In this document: positions 8,641 to 19,027 of the stretch, in pieces
Layout: each line of letters opens with the position of its first letter
Numbering within the stretch: position 1 is the stretch's first letter
Source of the DNA: Geobacteraceae bacterium
GTDB lineage: Bacteria; Desulfobacterota; Desulfuromonadia; Geobacterales; Pseudopelobacteraceae
NCBI GenBank assembly: GCA_025355325.1
Contig: JANXZX010000116.1
Location: forward strand, 1 to 52,309
DNA: 52,309 bases
Direction: 5' to 3'
Notes under the pieces: model-generated
What the model was told of the DNA's origin: nothing
Seen by the model: only the letters and a program-made list of their open reading frames with translations
Databases searched by the model: none
Made by a program: the position numbers and the translations under genes

Positions 8641-10722
8641 TTATCCCTCAAAAATGTAGCCAACCCGGATACCACCCCAGTGTTTACCTTGGAATATTAT
8701 AGGAGTGGACATATCATTCATGACTTCACCGGTATCTCGCAGATAAGTTTGCAGGAGGAAGGATCCCTCATTGGTTGCAGCGCGGAGACCGGTCCTGTCG
8801 TTGAAAATCCGTTTTGTTCTGTTGGCATTTTTGTCAACATTCACGTCACCCGTCAACGGTTTGGAGTAGCGACGGTTGTGTGAAGGGCAATAGCCCGAGC
8901 GATCAACGCAGATCACGTAAAACATTTTGTTGTCTTTTGCCAGGATCTCTTCCTGGATAGGCAGAATAACTTCGTCAAAAAACCGGTCAAATGGCGTGGT
9001 ATATTTTTGCGGCATAGTATTTGGAATAGGCTTGTAGTCGGTGCTGAAGAGTGCCGCATGGGAGAGACGGCCATCCGAAACAGCCTTTTCAAGGGTTGCG
9101 ACCGCCCTGTCGCGCAACTCAACGGCGTAGCTTTTAATCATATCATGGTAGTTGCCGACCTTGAATTTGCCAACCGTGTTATAGATTTTCTCAGCCGTCT
9201 GGGTAAGTTCTCCGAATGTCGCGATTGACTTCTCCATCTCGCCCTGAATTTCATTAGAGGTGTTGGACACCAGATGAATCTTGTTTGAGATATCAGACGT
9301 TGTTGCGCTCTGTTCTTCCGTGGCAATGGCGATGGAATTGATCATGTCGGCAGATTCGGAAGCGAACATCAGGATAGTCGAAATCTGGTCGCTGGCGCGA
9401 TTGGAGTTTAAAATACCGTGCTCGACACGCCCTTTTTCTTCTTCAATCGAATTCATCGCTTCGCGGATATCACCCTGAATCGTCTTGATAATGGTACTTA
9501 TCTGCTGCGTCGAAGAAGACGTTTTGCTGGAGAGGTTCTTTACTTCATCAGCAACGACCGCAAACCCCCTGCCCGCCTCACCTGCCCGGGCCGCTTCGAT
9601 AGCAGCATTAAGCGCAAGAAGATTGGTCTGATCTGCTACATCCTCTATCAGGCCGACAATCTCTCCGATCTGGTGCGACGACTGTTGCAACCGATTCATC
9701 ACACCGAGAGTTTTTTCAACTCCGGCCCTGATCTGGTCAATACTCTCGACGGTTTCTCCCACAACACTCTGCCCTTCTCTCGCCGAATCATCCATCTGCT
9801 TTGAGTGGGTAGAGGCATTAGCCGTAGTCATGGCGACATCGTTCAGTGTCGCCGACATTTCCTCCGAGGCAACTGCCACCGAGGCTGCAAGCTCCTTCTG
9901 TTCGAAGATTGAAGCAGCCAGCTGCTCTATACCTGCCATCGTGCGGCAGGACGTAATAGCAACATGCCCGGCCTGGCCGTACAGATCAGTAATAATTTCT
10001 CTGAGTTTTGCAACAAGGGCATTAACGCCCATGGTTAATTGCCCAATCTCATCGGATGATGTTACCGGGAGCGTTATGGTCAAATCACCCTCACCATGAG
10101 AGAGAATCTGGATTTTCTCCGATATACTGATGATCTGCTTTATTATCGTAAACCTGAAGAAAAGATACATACTTCCGACAATCAGGAAGAAACAGGCCGC
10201 ACCCAACGAACTGAGCAGGATGGCAAATTTTATTGAGCTCTTGCGACCTTCTTCCATTGAACTGGTGAGCATGAGTGCACCGGTAAAGCCCGGTTCGTCA
10301 TGACACCCTTTACAGCGCTGATCATTCGGCAGCGGAATGATGCTGACAAGGGTATGGTTGCCGCCAGCCTCACGATTTAAAAACAGAGGTTTACCGGTTT
10401 TTAATGATTCCAGAACCTGTGGGTCAGCATCTGCTCCACCGGTTGAAAGCTTGCCGTCTTTGCTGAAGATGGCAAGATCGATTACGGTTTTTTTCTCCTT
10501 GAGCTGTTTGATGTAGCTATCGACCAATTTCGATTCGCCCTTCATCATAAATTCTTCGACAGCCTCTCTGATGACGCCGGCATTATCTTTTGCCGCAAGG
10601 GTTTGCAGCTTGTTCGAAGAATCAAAAACAAGCCAGAGCGCAGTCACGCCAAGGACCCCGAATCCCAGGAACAACGTAATTCCAATGATGAAAAACACCT
10701 TTAACGCAAGATTCATTTTCAT
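8641..10722 (-). CDS. methyl-accepting chemotaxis protein with periplasmic c-type heme motif
   Basis: A 693-residue inner-membrane chemoreceptor. TM1 spans about 7-33. The periplasmic sensor (34-163) contains CKGCH (Cys137, Cys140, His141), a c-type heme attachment site. TM2 is about 164-190, followed by HAMP (about 191-245). The MCP signalling hairpin has its tip at [22 protein letters not shown]. After it comes an extra C-terminal domain of about 150 residues (ending in [13 protein letters not shown]) that looks like a second, cytoplasmic sensor of a type seen in some receptors. Heme-containing receptors of this kind are known from Geobacter and are thought to sense redox state or gases. 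It is followed by a hemerythrin gene. Confidence 0.92.
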   Translation of the reverse strand: MKMNLALKVFFIIGITLFLGFGVLGVTALWLVFDSSNKLQTLAAKDNAGVIREAVEEFMMKGESKLVDSYIKQLKEKKTVIDLAIFSKDGKLSTGGADADPQVLESLKTGKPLFLNREAGGNHTLVSIIPLPNDQRCKGCHDEPGFTGALMLTSSMEEGRKSSIKFAILLSSLGAACFFLIVGSMYLFFRFTIIKQIISISEKIQILSHGEGDLTITLPVTSSDEIGQLTMGVNALVAKLREIITDLYGQAGHVAITSCRTMAGIEQLAASIFEQKELAASVAVASEEMSATLNDVAMTTANASTHSKQMDDSAREGQSVVGETVESIDQIRAGVEKTLGVMNRLQQSSHQIGEIVGLIEDVADQTNLLALNAAIEAARAGEAGRGFAVVADEVKNLSSKTSSSTQQISTIIKTIQGDIREAMNSIEEEKGRVEHGILNSNRASDQISTILMFASESADMINSIAIATEEQSATTSDISNKIHLVSNTSNEIQGEMEKSIATFGELTQTAEKIYNTVGKFKVGNYHDMIKSYAVELRDRAVATLEKAVSDGRLSHAALFSTDYKPIPNTMPQKYTTPFDRFFDEVILPIQEEILAKDNKMFYVICVDRSGYCPSHNRRYSKPLTGDVNVDKNANRTKRIFNDRTGLRAATNEGSFLLQTYLRDTGEVMNDMSTPIIFQGKHWGGIRVGYIFEG

Positions 10723-10754
10723 GGCTGCACCCTTTGAGTAATAATTTCGAATAC

Positions 10755-10769
10755 GACAGAATAACTGTC
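10755..10769. repeat. small palindrome upstream of the heme chemoreceptor
   Basis: Perfect five-base arms GACAG / CTGTC with a five-base centre, about 33 bases before the chemoreceptor start on the minus strand. It could be an operator or a leader hairpin. No clear promoter boxes were found around it. Confidence 0.25.
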
Positions 10770-10835
10770 TACTTTTAATTCATTTGCAAGCAGAGCACAA
10801 TCAGTTATTTAACCTATTGACAAAAATTATGAGAA

Positions 10836-10863
10836 AGGGGCGGGCCCTTCCAGCCCCGCCCCT
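10836..10863 (-). terminator. GC-rich terminator after pta
   Basis: Nine-base perfect inverted repeat AGGGGCGGG (10836-10844) / CCCGCCCCT (10855-10863). On the minus strand it is followed by TTCTCATAATTTTTG. It sits 28 bases past the pta stop codon and separates pta from the downstream chemoreceptor gene. Confidence 0.7.
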
Positions 10864-10891
10864 CTTCTTTATCCGGTATTCAACTTTCAAT

Positions 10892-11896
10892 TTATGCCTG
10901 CGCGGCCTGAACCGCAGTGATAGCTACCACGTTGACTACGTCATCAATCGAACAGCCACGGGAAAGATCATTCACCGGCTTGGCCAATCCCTGAATGATA
11001 GGGCCAACCGCTTCTGCTCCGGCGACACGTTCCACCAGTTTGTAAGCTATGTTACCGGCATCCAGGTCGGGGAATATCAGGACATTGGCCTTACCGGCAA
11101 CCGAACTGCCAGGGGCTTTCTTGCCGCCAACAGCAGGAAGCAGGGCCGCATCAGCCTGCAACTCGCCATCTATCTGCATATCCGGCTTGATCTGTTTGGC
11201 AATCTCAAGCGCTTTCAGTACCTTGTCGCAATCCGCGTGACTGGCGCTCCCCTTGGTAGAAAATGAGAGTAGTGCCACACGGGCATCGACGTCCAAAAAC
11301 GCCTTGCAGTTTCCTGCGGTAGCAACGGCAATTTCTGCCAGAGCCTGGGCGTCAGGGTTGGGATTAACGGCACAGTCCGCAAAAAGAATGATACCATTTT
11401 CGCCGAAACCCGGATTCTTGGTAATCATCAGAAAAAATGATGAAACAGTCTTGATACCGGCTGCCGGCCCGACAGTCTGAAAAGCGGCCTTGAGCACGTT
11501 GCCGGTCGTACCGGTAGCTCCGGCAACTTCACCGCCGGCGTCGCCGTTACGAACCATCATTCCGGCATAGTAGAGATTATCTTCCGCCGTCAGAAGCTTT
11601 CTGGCTTCATCAGCGGTCAGCCCTTTGCTCTTACGCAGTTCGACCAGATCGGCAATGTAGGCATCCAGCTTCGGTGATGCTGATGGGTTAAGCAGTTCCA
11701 CACCTGCCAGATTAACGCCCTTGGCTGAGGCTTCAGCCTGAATTTTGGCTGGATCGCCAAGAATCACAATTTTTGCCAACCCCTCCGTAACAATTTTTTC
11801 TGCGGCAAATAGCATCCGCTCATCGTAACTTTCCGGTAAAACAACAGTTTGCAGGTTATTTTTGGCCTTTGACTTGATCTGATCAACAAGATGCAT
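10892..11896 (-). CDS. pta: phosphate acetyltransferase
   Basis: Interconverts acetyl-CoA and acetyl phosphate in the cytoplasm, the CoA-side half of the Pta-Ack acetate pathway used to activate or excrete acetate. The 334-residue protein is the short, single-domain form without the N-terminal regulatory domains of the E. coli enzyme. Family segments include VLPESYDERM near the start, GATGTTGNVLKAA, and FPDLDAGNIAYKLVER plus GPIIQGLAKPVNDLSRG near the end. The ATG at 11896 is chosen because AAGGAGG lies six bases upstream; an in-frame TTG two codons earlier has no such site. No acetate kinase gene is present next to it in the window. Confidence 0.94.
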   Translation of the reverse strand: MHLVDQIKSKAKNNLQTVVLPESYDERMLFAAEKIVTEGLAKIVILGDPAKIQAEASAKGVNLAGVELLNPSASPKLDAYIADLVELRKSKGLTADEARKLLTAEDNLYYAGMMVRNGDAGGEVAGATGTTGNVLKAAFQTVGPAAGIKTVSSFFLMITKNPGFGENGIILFADCAVNPNPDAQALAEIAVATAGNCKAFLDVDARVALLSFSTKGSASHADCDKVLKALEIAKQIKPDMQIDGELQADAALLPAVGGKKAPGSSVAGKANVLIFPDLDAGNIAYKLVERVAGAEAVGPIIQGLAKPVNDLSRGCSIDDVVNVVAITAVQAAQA

Positions 11897-11966
11897 GAGC
11901 AACCTCCTTAATTAATAATAAAACGGGATTATATATAATCGAAACAGGTCTCAGCGGTCAATAAAA

Positions 11967-11988
11967 AAAGCCTGATTTCTCAGGCTTT
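11967..11988 (-). terminator. terminator of the ribH-to-trpB gene run
   Basis: Nine-base perfect inverted repeat AAAGCCTGA (11967-11975) / TCAGGCTTT (11980-11988) with a four-base loop. On the minus strand it is followed by a run of seven T in total. It lies 29 bases after the trpB stop codon and is one of the strongest terminators in the window. Confidence 0.85.
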
Positions 11989-12016
11989 TAGCAATACTGA
12001 ATATCTTGAATTAATA

Positions 12017-13207
12017 TTAAAATTTCACTCCCAGTGCCTCGGCAACGGTATGCATATCCTTGTCACCACGACCCGACAGACAGATTACAATGGTTTTCTC
12101 TTTATCCAGTGTTGGAGCCAGTTTCAACGCATGTGCTATGGCATGCGACGATTCCAGAGCCGGAATAATGCCCTCTTCACGGGTCAGGGTACTGAATCCC
12201 CCCAGCGCTTCATCATCTGTAATGGAGACGTATTCAGCACGACCGGAGTCCTTCAGCCAGGAATGTTCCGGGCCGACTCCGGGATAGTCGAGACCGGCCG
12301 AGATTGAGTGGGCGTGGGTGATCTGGCCATGCTGATCCTGCAACAGATACGTCTTGTTGCCGTGCAGAATACCGGGAGATCCCGCGCAGAGGGGAGCTGC
12401 GTGTTTTCCGGTTTCTATGCCGTAACCGGATGCCTCGACCCCGACCAGTCTGACGCTACGGTTATTCAGAAACGGGTAAAACAGTCCCATCGCATTGCTC
12501 CCACCGCCGACAGAAGCTACCAGATAATCAGGCAGACGCCCTTCAACTTTCTTGTGCTGCCGCTTGACCTCAGTGCCGATTATGGATTGAAAATCGCGCA
12601 CCATCATCGGGTACGGGTGCGGCCCTGCTACGGTCCCGATCACATAAAATGTTTCATGTATGGTTGTGACCCAGTTGCGCATCGCTTCGTTCATCGCATC
12701 CTTAAGGGTTGCAGTGCCCGCAGTAACCGGTGTCACGGTAGCCCCCAGCAGCTTCATACGGAACACATTCTGCGCCTGGCGGTGAGTATCCTCTTCACCC
12801 ATGAATACTTCACACTGCATCCCAAAGAGGGCAGCCACCGTTGCTGTTGCCACACCATGCATTCCCGCGCCGGTTTCGGCAATGACCCGTTTTTTTCCCA
12901 TCCGCCGGGCGAGGAGCCCTTGACCAATGGTGTTGTTTATTTTGTGAGCCCCGGTATGGTTCAGGTCTTCGCGTTTGAGATAGATACGCGCCCCACCCAG
13001 TTTTTTCGTCAGTTTCTCGGCAAAATAGAGCGGATTGGGACGACCGACGTACTGCCGCAGGTAATATGCGAATTCCTGCTTGAATTCCCGGTCATGACGA
13101 TAATGATCATAGGCCTTTTCCAGTTCCAGCAGGGCCGGCATGAGGGTTTCGGGGACATAGCGCCCGCCGTACTGGCCAAAGTGACCTTTTTTATCAGGAT
13201 AACGCAT
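12017..13207 (-). CDS. trpB: tryptophan synthase beta chain, TrpB1 type
   Basis: Condenses indole with L-serine to tryptophan using pyridoxal phosphate, in a complex with TrpA. The 396-residue protein has the usual TrpB1 length and start ([20 protein letters not shown]). It carries the PLP lysine at residue 89 in DLNHTGAHK and the glycine-rich phosphate loop GGGSNAMG. It is the last gene of a co-directional run and lies 14 bases after the GT2 gene, separated from trpF by two glycosyltransferase genes. Its alpha partner is encoded far away at 31959-32750 on the other strand. Confidence 0.97.
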   Translation of the reverse strand: MRYPDKKGHFGQYGGRYVPETLMPALLELEKAYDHYRHDREFKQEFAYYLRQYVGRPNPLYFAEKLTKKLGGARIYLKREDLNHTGAHKINNTIGQGLLARRMGKKRVIAETGAGMHGVATATVAALFGMQCEVFMGEEDTHRQAQNVFRMKLLGATVTPVTAGTATLKDAMNEAMRNWVTTIHETFYVIGTVAGPHPYPMMVRDFQSIIGTEVKRQHKKVEGRLPDYLVASVGGGSNAMGLFYPFLNNRSVRLVGVEASGYGIETGKHAAPLCAGSPGILHGNKTYLLQDQHGQITHAHSISAGLDYPGVGPEHSWLKDSGRAEYVSITDDEALGGFSTLTREEGIIPALESSHAIAHALKLAPTLDKEKTIVICLSGRGDKDMHTVAEALGVKF

Positions 13208-13221
13208 AGATAATTCTCTTT

Positions 13222-13959
13222 TCAGGGATAGATCTTGCCACGCAGAAGCCCCATGCGGGTGAGTCGGTATGAAAGCGCTGTGCCGAGCACACCGAGACCA
13301 TAGGTAACGCTGCGACTGAAATTTATCGAAGATGCCTCGGGGAAATATTTAGTCGGGCAGCTGACTTCGCCTATACGGAATCCACACCAGGTAATCTGTG
13401 CCAGCATCTGATTATCAAAAACAAAATCATCGGAGTTGCGCTCCAACGGGAGCGTTTCAAGAACAGCGCGGGAAAAGGCCCGGTACCCGGTATGATATTC
13501 CGACAGTTTCTGCCCGAGCAGAATATTTTCCGTACAGGTCAGGAAACGGTTTGCAATATATTTATACAACGGCATGCCCCCTTTGAGAGCGCCGGTACCG
13601 AGTATGCGAGAGGCCAGTACGGCATCGAACTCGCCGTAAGCAATCATGGCTGCCATTGCCGGCAGCAGGAGCGGAGTGTACTGATAATCCGGATGGAGCA
13701 TCACCACGATATCAGCTCCAAGATCGAGGGCAGTGCGGTAGCAGGTTTTCTGATTGCCTCCGTACCCACGGTTGTTTTCGTGGACGATAGTTGTAATACC
13801 GAGCTTACGAGCAACTTCTGCGGTGTCATCACGACTGGCATCATCCACCAGCACCACATCGTCAACTATTTCAAGAGGGATTTCCCGATAGGTTGTTTCG
13901 AGAGTTTTTGCCGCATTGTACGCAGGCAGGACGACAACAATTTTTTTTCCGTTAAGCAT
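13222..13959 (-). CDS. family 2 glycosyltransferase, dolichyl-phosphate-mannose synthase-like
   Basis: A 245-residue GT-A fold glycosyltransferase. It begins [14 protein letters not shown] and carries the nucleotide-sugar aspartates VDDAS and a DXD-like LHPDYQY. No long transmembrane tail is evident, so it is a short, DPM1-like form. Such enzymes usually move a sugar from a nucleotide donor to a polyprenyl phosphate on the inner face of the membrane. The gene just upstream encodes a multi-span GT39/ArnT-like transferase that would use that lipid-linked sugar, so the two probably form a donor-plus-transferase pair (inference). The sugar and the acceptor are unknown. Confidence 0.85.
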   Translation of the reverse strand: MLNGKKIVVVLPAYNAAKTLETTYREIPLEIVDDVVLVDDASRDDTAEVARKLGITTIVHENNRGYGGNQKTCYRTALDLGADIVVMLHPDYQYTPLLLPAMAAMIAYGEFDAVLASRILGTGALKGGMPLYKYIANRFLTCTENILLGQKLSEYHTGYRAFSRAVLETLPLERNSDDFVFDNQMLAQITWCGFRIGEVSCPTKYFPEASSINFSRSVTYGLGVLGTALSYRLTRMGLLRGKIYP

Positions 13960-14024
13960 TTTGGAGGCCTTTTCATTGAAATTTAACTGCCACAGACTGA
14001 GGTTGAAACTGTGTTATCAGCGTA

Positions 14025-15689
14025 TTACATCGGTATAAAACGGTAGACGGCAACCGTATAACCATTTTGCGGTGACCGGTACATCGTTACATATTTGAGT
14101 CCTGGAGGGGTTTCTTCAATCTGCTTGACCGGGACAGAACCATCCATCTCAACGAGAAAGAACTCTGCACCCTGTTGTAAAGCAAATGTGTGCAGTTGCG
14201 GGTAGTTCGCCACCGGTGTCGCGGTCCAGAGTCCGTTCAGAGGGTAAACCAGCTTTGACCAGGAAACCATATAATTGTGCCCCGGCCCCATGGTTTTGGC
14301 GATCCAGTTACCTGCTTTTTCCGCCTCGACAGCATAGGAACGGCGCGCCAGAATTTCTGCCGATGGTTGCGGCGCAACTGAAACGCCGGTATCCTGCGAC
14401 GGAAACAGATGTACGGGGAAAGCCGAAAATCGAAAGTATACAGCAAGAATCAGCATAATAACGACTGAAACCTTACGTCCCACCGATTTGGAAACCGGCT
14501 TGAAAAGCAACTCTACTGCGAAGGTGATCCCCGCACAACCCAGGACAATTAAGAACGGAGCATACGGCACCAGATATTTCCACCACCCTTCGGTAAAAAC
14601 AGGCAGCACCAGAAGAATCAGAAACGGCGAGAGCAGCACCGCCTTGTCCCGACGTGAGTGTTCACCCCATTTCCTGAAGGACGCAAAAAGAGCCGCAATA
14701 GCCAGGACTACCGGAAAAATCTGGGGATATTTCTCCATACCGCTGTTATTAGGAATTTTGCCCGGCACTTCCAGAAGCAAATTACTAAAATAAACCTGAG
14801 CGCTCTTTGCGGGATGAGACATGAGGTACGAAGCCACGTCTCTGAAACCGGACGGAACCTGCCATTTCAGTTTGCCGCGGTCGGTAAGTCCCCATAACTC
14901 TTCATTGCCTACTTCACCCAGATCGTTGTCATGGTAAATTCTGCTTTTCATCCAGATCAGTACATAGGTTGATTTTGGGCTGATAACCCAGCCGCCGTAA
15001 TGTTTCCTGAGAAAGAGCATGTAGGGCAATGAGGTTAAGAAAAACGCCAGTAGAAGCAGGGCGACGAACCGCAGCATGTTCCCCTTTACATGGAGCCTCC
15101 ATTCAGCGAAGAAAGCTGCGGCAACAACAAAAAGCATTACCAGGAAACCTTCCGAGCGGGCCATGTAGGTAAGCGAAAAAATAATGCCGCTAAAAATAAA
15201 CATTCCCGGCGTCTGCTTGCGCAAGGCCACGCAGAAAAGCCAGAGGGAACAGACAAGAAGTGCTGTATAGGTACTTTCAGCCTCTGGTGCTTTACTGATC
15301 CAAAGAAAATGCGGATACAGTGCAGCGATAACGGAGGCACCCAACGCGACGGATCTACCAAAATATTCCGAAGCAAGAAGCCAGACCGCAACTGTAAGAA
15401 GAACTCCCATTACTGCGCCTACTATGGCAGAAGACATGAGCAGATCGGGAACTCCGGGCACCCAGCCCACTAGCGCAACTAGAATGGAGTGGAGCGGGGG
15501 AACCCACAATGCTTGCCAGCCAAGTCCGATACCAAAGTGCAGGTTGCGGGCAATCTGAAGATATGTCTGGCCGTCAGCAGTAACTCCCGGACGTGAGAAC
15601 GTTGACAAAATAACATACAGTGACAGTGCTATCGGTATAAGTGGCAACAGCTGTTTTGGCTCACGAAATATACGGTTGATTGATGGCAT
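14025..15689 (-). CDS. GT39/ArnT-like membrane glycosyltransferase
   Basis: A 554-residue inner-membrane protein with roughly 11-12 transmembrane helices in the first 420 residues and a soluble periplasmic C-terminal part. After the first helix comes the acidic segment GVTADGQTYLQIARNL. This matches the loop that holds the catalytic aspartate in protein mannosyltransferase, ArnT and related GT-C enzymes. Such proteins use a polyprenyl-phosphate sugar on the periplasmic side to modify proteins or lipid A-like lipids. It starts within the trpF stop (TAATG) and is followed 65 bases on by a GT2 gene. The acceptor cannot be read from sequence. Confidence 0.8.
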   Translation of the reverse strand: MPSINRIFREPKQLLPLIPIALSLYVILSTFSRPGVTADGQTYLQIARNLHFGIGLGWQALWVPPLHSILVALVGWVPGVPDLLMSSAIVGAVMGVLLTVAVWLLASEYFGRSVALGASVIAALYPHFLWISKAPEAESTYTALLVCSLWLFCVALRKQTPGMFIFSGIIFSLTYMARSEGFLVMLFVVAAAFFAEWRLHVKGNMLRFVALLLLAFFLTSLPYMLFLRKHYGGWVISPKSTYVLIWMKSRIYHDNDLGEVGNEELWGLTDRGKLKWQVPSGFRDVASYLMSHPAKSAQVYFSNLLLEVPGKIPNNSGMEKYPQIFPVVLAIAALFASFRKWGEHSRRDKAVLLSPFLILLVLPVFTEGWWKYLVPYAPFLIVLGCAGITFAVELLFKPVSKSVGRKVSVVIMLILAVYFRFSAFPVHLFPSQDTGVSVAPQPSAEILARRSYAVEAEKAGNWIAKTMGPGHNYMVSWSKLVYPLNGLWTATPVANYPQLHTFALQQGAEFFLVEMDGSVPVKQIEETPPGLKYVTMYRSPQNGYTVAVYRFIPM

Positions 15690-16324
15690 TATGCGGGGTT
15701 CCTGAACGATTTTTCCGTAGTAAGTGCTGCACTAACAAAAGCTTGAACCAGTTCAGCGCCCTTCTTCCCCGGTGCAGACTCAACTCCGCTTGATACATCC
15801 ACTGCGTACGGATTGACTGCGGCCACCGCTCCGGCGACATTATCCGGAGTCAAACCTCCAGCCAGAATGACACAATGCGAGACTGCTGCCCTGGCGGCAA
15901 TATCCCAGTTGAAGGTGGTGCCGGTACCGCCATGCGCCACCGGAGACCAGGCATCCAGCAGACAGGCGGCGACACGATAATTCGCAATAGCATCAATACT
16001 GTCAGGATCCTTGACTCGAAACGCCTTGATAACCCGGCGGGTTACGGCAGTACAATAGTCAGGGGACTCTTCACCATGAAGCTGCACCACATCCAGACCG
16101 CACTGATCAGCAACTGAGTTGACCGTAGCCAGCTCCTCGTTGACAAACAGCCCGACGGTCTGCACAAAAGGGGGAAGGCAGCGAATAATCCCGGCGGCCC
16201 GTTCCGGTGATATATAACGCGGAGATCCCTGAAAGAAGACGAAGCCGAGAGCATCAGCTCCGGCTTCGACAGCTACCAGGGCATCTTCCATATTGGTTAT
16301 GCCACAGATTTTAACCCGGACCAT
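15689..16324 (-). CDS. trpF: phosphoribosylanthranilate isomerase
   Basis: Isomerises N-(5'-phosphoribosyl)anthranilate to CdRP in tryptophan synthesis, a TIM-barrel enzyme. The 211-residue protein has the general base Cys in VKICGIT (Cys7) and the general acid Asp in ACLLDAWS. The phosphate-binding end is formed by ILAGGLTPDNV and VDVSSGVESAPGKK. It is a single-domain protein, not fused to TrpC. It lies just after trpB2 (three bases) and its TAA stop overlaps the ATG of the membrane glycosyltransferase gene. Confidence 0.97.
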   Translation of the reverse strand: MVRVKICGITNMEDALVAVEAGADALGFVFFQGSPRYISPERAAGIIRCLPPFVQTVGLFVNEELATVNSVADQCGLDVVQLHGEESPDYCTAVTRRVIKAFRVKDPDSIDAIANYRVAACLLDAWSPVAHGGTGTTFNWDIAARAAVSHCVILAGGLTPDNVAGAVAAVNPYAVDVSSGVESAPGKKGAELVQAFVSAALTTEKSFRNPA

Positions 16325-16327
16325 CTG

Positions 16328-17683
16328 TTACAGGCTGACTTTCGGCAAGCGATCAAGCGCCGCTTTGACCATGGCATCCGGGTATTCATAATCTTCAAGA
16401 TTGCCGGAAAGATAGGAATCATAAGCCCCCATGTCGAGCTGACCATGGCCGGAAAGGCCGAACAGAATGGTCTTTTCCTTACCCTCTTCCTTGGCAAGCA
16501 CCGCTTCATCGATGGCAGCCCTCACGGCATGGGAGGACTCGGGGGCCGGCACAATCCCTTCAGTGCGGGCGAACAGCAGCGCTCCCTCGAAACAGGCGTT
16601 CTGGCGGTAGGATTTTGCCTCAATCTGACCGGCGTGATAGAGCTGTGACACCAGCGGCGATTCACCATGATATCGTAATCCACCGGCGTGAATGCCGGGT
16701 GGCATGAAGTCGTGACCAAGCGTGTACATCATGGCGATTGGCGCCATTTTGGCAGTGTCACCATAATCGAAGGCGTAAACCCCTTTGGTCAAAGTCGGGC
16801 AGGATGAGGGCTCAACCGCCACACAGCGCACATTTTTGCCGGCAGCACGGTCGGCAATAAACGGAAACGCGAGACCGGCGAAATTCGACCCTCCGCCGCA
16901 GCAGGCGATGACAACATCAGGATAATCCCCGGCGATTTTAAACTGGGCCTGGGCTTCCTGACCAATGATGGTTTGATGAAGGCAGACATGGTTAAGCACA
17001 CTGCCAAGCGCGTAGTTGGTGTCGGCATGGGTCGCCGCATCCTCCACCGCCTCTGAGATCGCGATCCCGAGGGAGCCCTGGCATTCAGGATCATGAGCCA
17101 GAATGGTGCGACCGGAATTGGTGAATTCTGAAGGAGAAGGATGTACGGTGGCGCCCCACAGCTGCATCATGCTTTTTCGATACGGTTTCTGGGAACAGGA
17201 CACTTTTACCATATAGATTGTACATTCAAGCCCGAACATCGAGCAGGCGAGTGCAAGGGAGCTTCCCCATTGACCGGCACCGGTCTCGGTTGCCAGACGG
17301 CGGATACCGGCCTGCTTATTATAGTATGCCTGCGGGATCGCGGAGTTCGGCTTATGCGAACCGGCCGGAGAAACGCCCTCATATTTATAATAGATCTTGG
17401 CTGGAGTACCGAGCGCTTTTTCCAGACGATGGGCGCGGAACAGCGGCGATGGCCGCCATAGCTGATATATTTCACGTACTTCATCAGGAATATCGATCCA
17501 GCGCTGAGACGACATCTCCTGTTCGATCAGAGCCATCGGGAAAATTGCCAGCATTTCTTCGGGCGTGACCGGCTGCATGGTCCGGGGGCTGATAACGGGC
17601 GCCAGCGGGCCGGGCATATCGGGAATTATGTTATACCATTGACGCGGAATCTGGTCTTCGGGCAAGAGAATTTTGGTGATCAT
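16328..17683 (-). CDS. trpB2: TrpB2-type tryptophan synthase beta-like protein
   Basis: A 451-residue PLP enzyme of the TrpB2 group, longer than TrpB1 by an N-terminal extension of about 80 residues. The PLP lysine is Lys111 in [11 protein letters not shown], and [10 protein letters not shown] is the phosphate loop. TrpB2 proteins typically do not pair with TrpA through the usual interface. They are thought to salvage indole with serine or phosphoserine. It sits directly upstream of trpF and 27 bases downstream of hom, inside the biosynthetic run, while a second, standard trpB ends the same run. The family assignment is firm; its in vivo substrate is inferred. Confidence 0.92.
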   Translation of the reverse strand: MITKILLPEDQIPRQWYNIIPDMPGPLAPVISPRTMQPVTPEEMLAIFPMALIEQEMSSQRWIDIPDEVREIYQLWRPSPLFRAHRLEKALGTPAKIYYKYEGVSPAGSHKPNSAIPQAYYNKQAGIRRLATETGAGQWGSSLALACSMFGLECTIYMVKVSCSQKPYRKSMMQLWGATVHPSPSEFTNSGRTILAHDPECQGSLGIAISEAVEDAATHADTNYALGSVLNHVCLHQTIIGQEAQAQFKIAGDYPDVVIACCGGGSNFAGLAFPFIADRAAGKNVRCVAVEPSSCPTLTKGVYAFDYGDTAKMAPIAMMYTLGHDFMPPGIHAGGLRYHGESPLVSQLYHAGQIEAKSYRQNACFEGALLFARTEGIVPAPESSHAVRAAIDEAVLAKEEGKEKTILFGLSGHGQLDMGAYDSYLSGNLEDYEYPDAMVKAALDRLPKVSL

Positions 17684-17710
17684 AGTACCTCCGGTTTGAA
17701 ATATGGATAC

Positions 17711-19027
17711 TTATACCAGATTGTCTTCAATACGGATAAAACTGGTTTTCTGGCAAATGATGTCAAGCTGATCAATTTCTGCCAACGCTTCCTGGATCGA
17801 ACCCTCGCGGGCCTCATGGGTCATAATGACGATCGGCACAGGTGTCGTATCATTTTCTTCATGGGCGGTCTGCACCATCGATTCAATGCTGATGCCATGC
17901 TTGCCCAACGATCCGGCGATCCCCCCCAGCACACCCGGTTTGTCTAGGGCGCTGAAACGAAGCATATATTTACTGAATATTTCTGCCATAGGCTTAACCG
18001 GAATCGTCACAATAGCATCATCCAGGAAACCGAGTGGTGACATGCGGCGCCCGGCTCCGGCCTTCATGCTGCGGGAAAGGCCGATCAGATCACCGACAAT
18101 TGCACTGGCGGTGGGATTCTGTCCGGCGCCGCGACCGGAAAACATGACCGGACCGACAAAATCACCGGTCAACCGAATGGCATTGAACACACCATTAATA
18201 TCGGCAAGAGGGCTGTCGAGCGGAATCATGGTGGGGTGCACACGGGCTTCAATCGCACCATTTGTGCATTTTCCGATTGCCAGAAGCTTGATACGATAGC
18301 CGAACTCGGCGGCATATTTTACATCAAGGCCGCTGATATTCGAGATGCCTTCGGTGTGAATATCCTTGAAGTCAATTTTGGTGCCGAAGCAGAGAGAGAT
18401 AAGAACAGCCAGTTTGTGCGCGGTATCAACCCCTTCAACGTCAAAAGTAGGATCAGGCTCGGCATAACCGAGTTCCTGCGCAGCTTGCAGCACATCAGAA
18501 AAATCGGCACCCTCCTGGGTCATGCGGGTCAGGATATAATTGCAGGTACCGTTCATGATGCCGAAAACACTGGTGAAGTTGTTGGCAGCCAGATTACTCT
18601 TGATTGCAGTCAGCACCGGGATTCCGCCACCAACCGCTGCTTCGAACTGTACTTCAACGCCTTTGCGAACGGCAGCTGCGTAAATATCGGAACCGTGCAG
18701 CGCCAACAGCGCCTTGTTGGCGGTAACGATGTGCTTGCCCTTTTCAATAGCCTTTAGCACGAAGCTTTTGGCCGGTTCATAGCCACCGATCAATTCGATG
18801 ACAATAGAAATCTCAGGATCGTTGAAAATATCGTCAACGCTGGTTGTCAGCACACCGGCATCAACAGCTACGCCCCGATCAGTAGTGATATCCAGATCCG
18901 CAATGCGCTTCAAGACGATGCCTGTGCCGACTTTGCTGCGAATAACAGCCGCATTCTCACGCAGCAGCCTGACAACTCCTGCGCCGATATTACCAAAACC
19001 TATCAGACCAACCTGTATATCTTTCAT
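17711..19027 (-). CDS. hom: homoserine dehydrogenase with ACT domain
   Basis: Reduces aspartate semialdehyde to homoserine for threonine, methionine and isoleucine synthesis. The 438-residue protein starts with the NAD(P)-binding loop GFGNIGAGVVRLL. It has the catalytic family segment AAVGGGIPVLTAIK, and MNGTCNYILTRM follows. A C-terminal ACT domain begins at about residue 355 (LRFSALDKPGVLGGIAGSLG), which points to feedback control by threonine. Its ATG overlaps the nusB stop codon (TAATG). It is monofunctional, without an aspartokinase domain. Confidence 0.97.
   Translation of the reverse strand: MKDIQVGLIGFGNIGAGVVRLLRENAAVIRSKVGTGIVLKRIADLDITTDRGVAVDAGVLTTSVDDIFNDPEISIVIELIGGYEPAKSFVLKAIEKGKHIVTANKALLALHGSDIYAAAVRKGVEVQFEAAVGGGIPVLTAIKSNLAANNFTSVFGIMNGTCNYILTRMTQEGADFSDVLQAAQELGYAEPDPTFDVEGVDTAHKLAVLISLCFGTKIDFKDIHTEGISNISGLDVKYAAEFGYRIKLLAIGKCTNGAIEARVHPTMIPLDSPLADINGVFNAIRLTGDFVGPVMFSGRGAGQNPTASAIVGDLIGLSRSMKAGAGRRMSPLGFLDDAIVTIPVKPMAEIFSKYMLRFSALDKPGVLGGIAGSLGKHGISIESMVQTAHEENDTTPVPIVIMTHEAREGSIQEALAEIDQLDIICQKTSFIRIEDNLV

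Noticed and set aside
12308-13213. A 301-codon open frame on the plus strand opposite trpB
   Set aside because: Fully antisense to an intact trpB with all motifs; composition is not protein-like.
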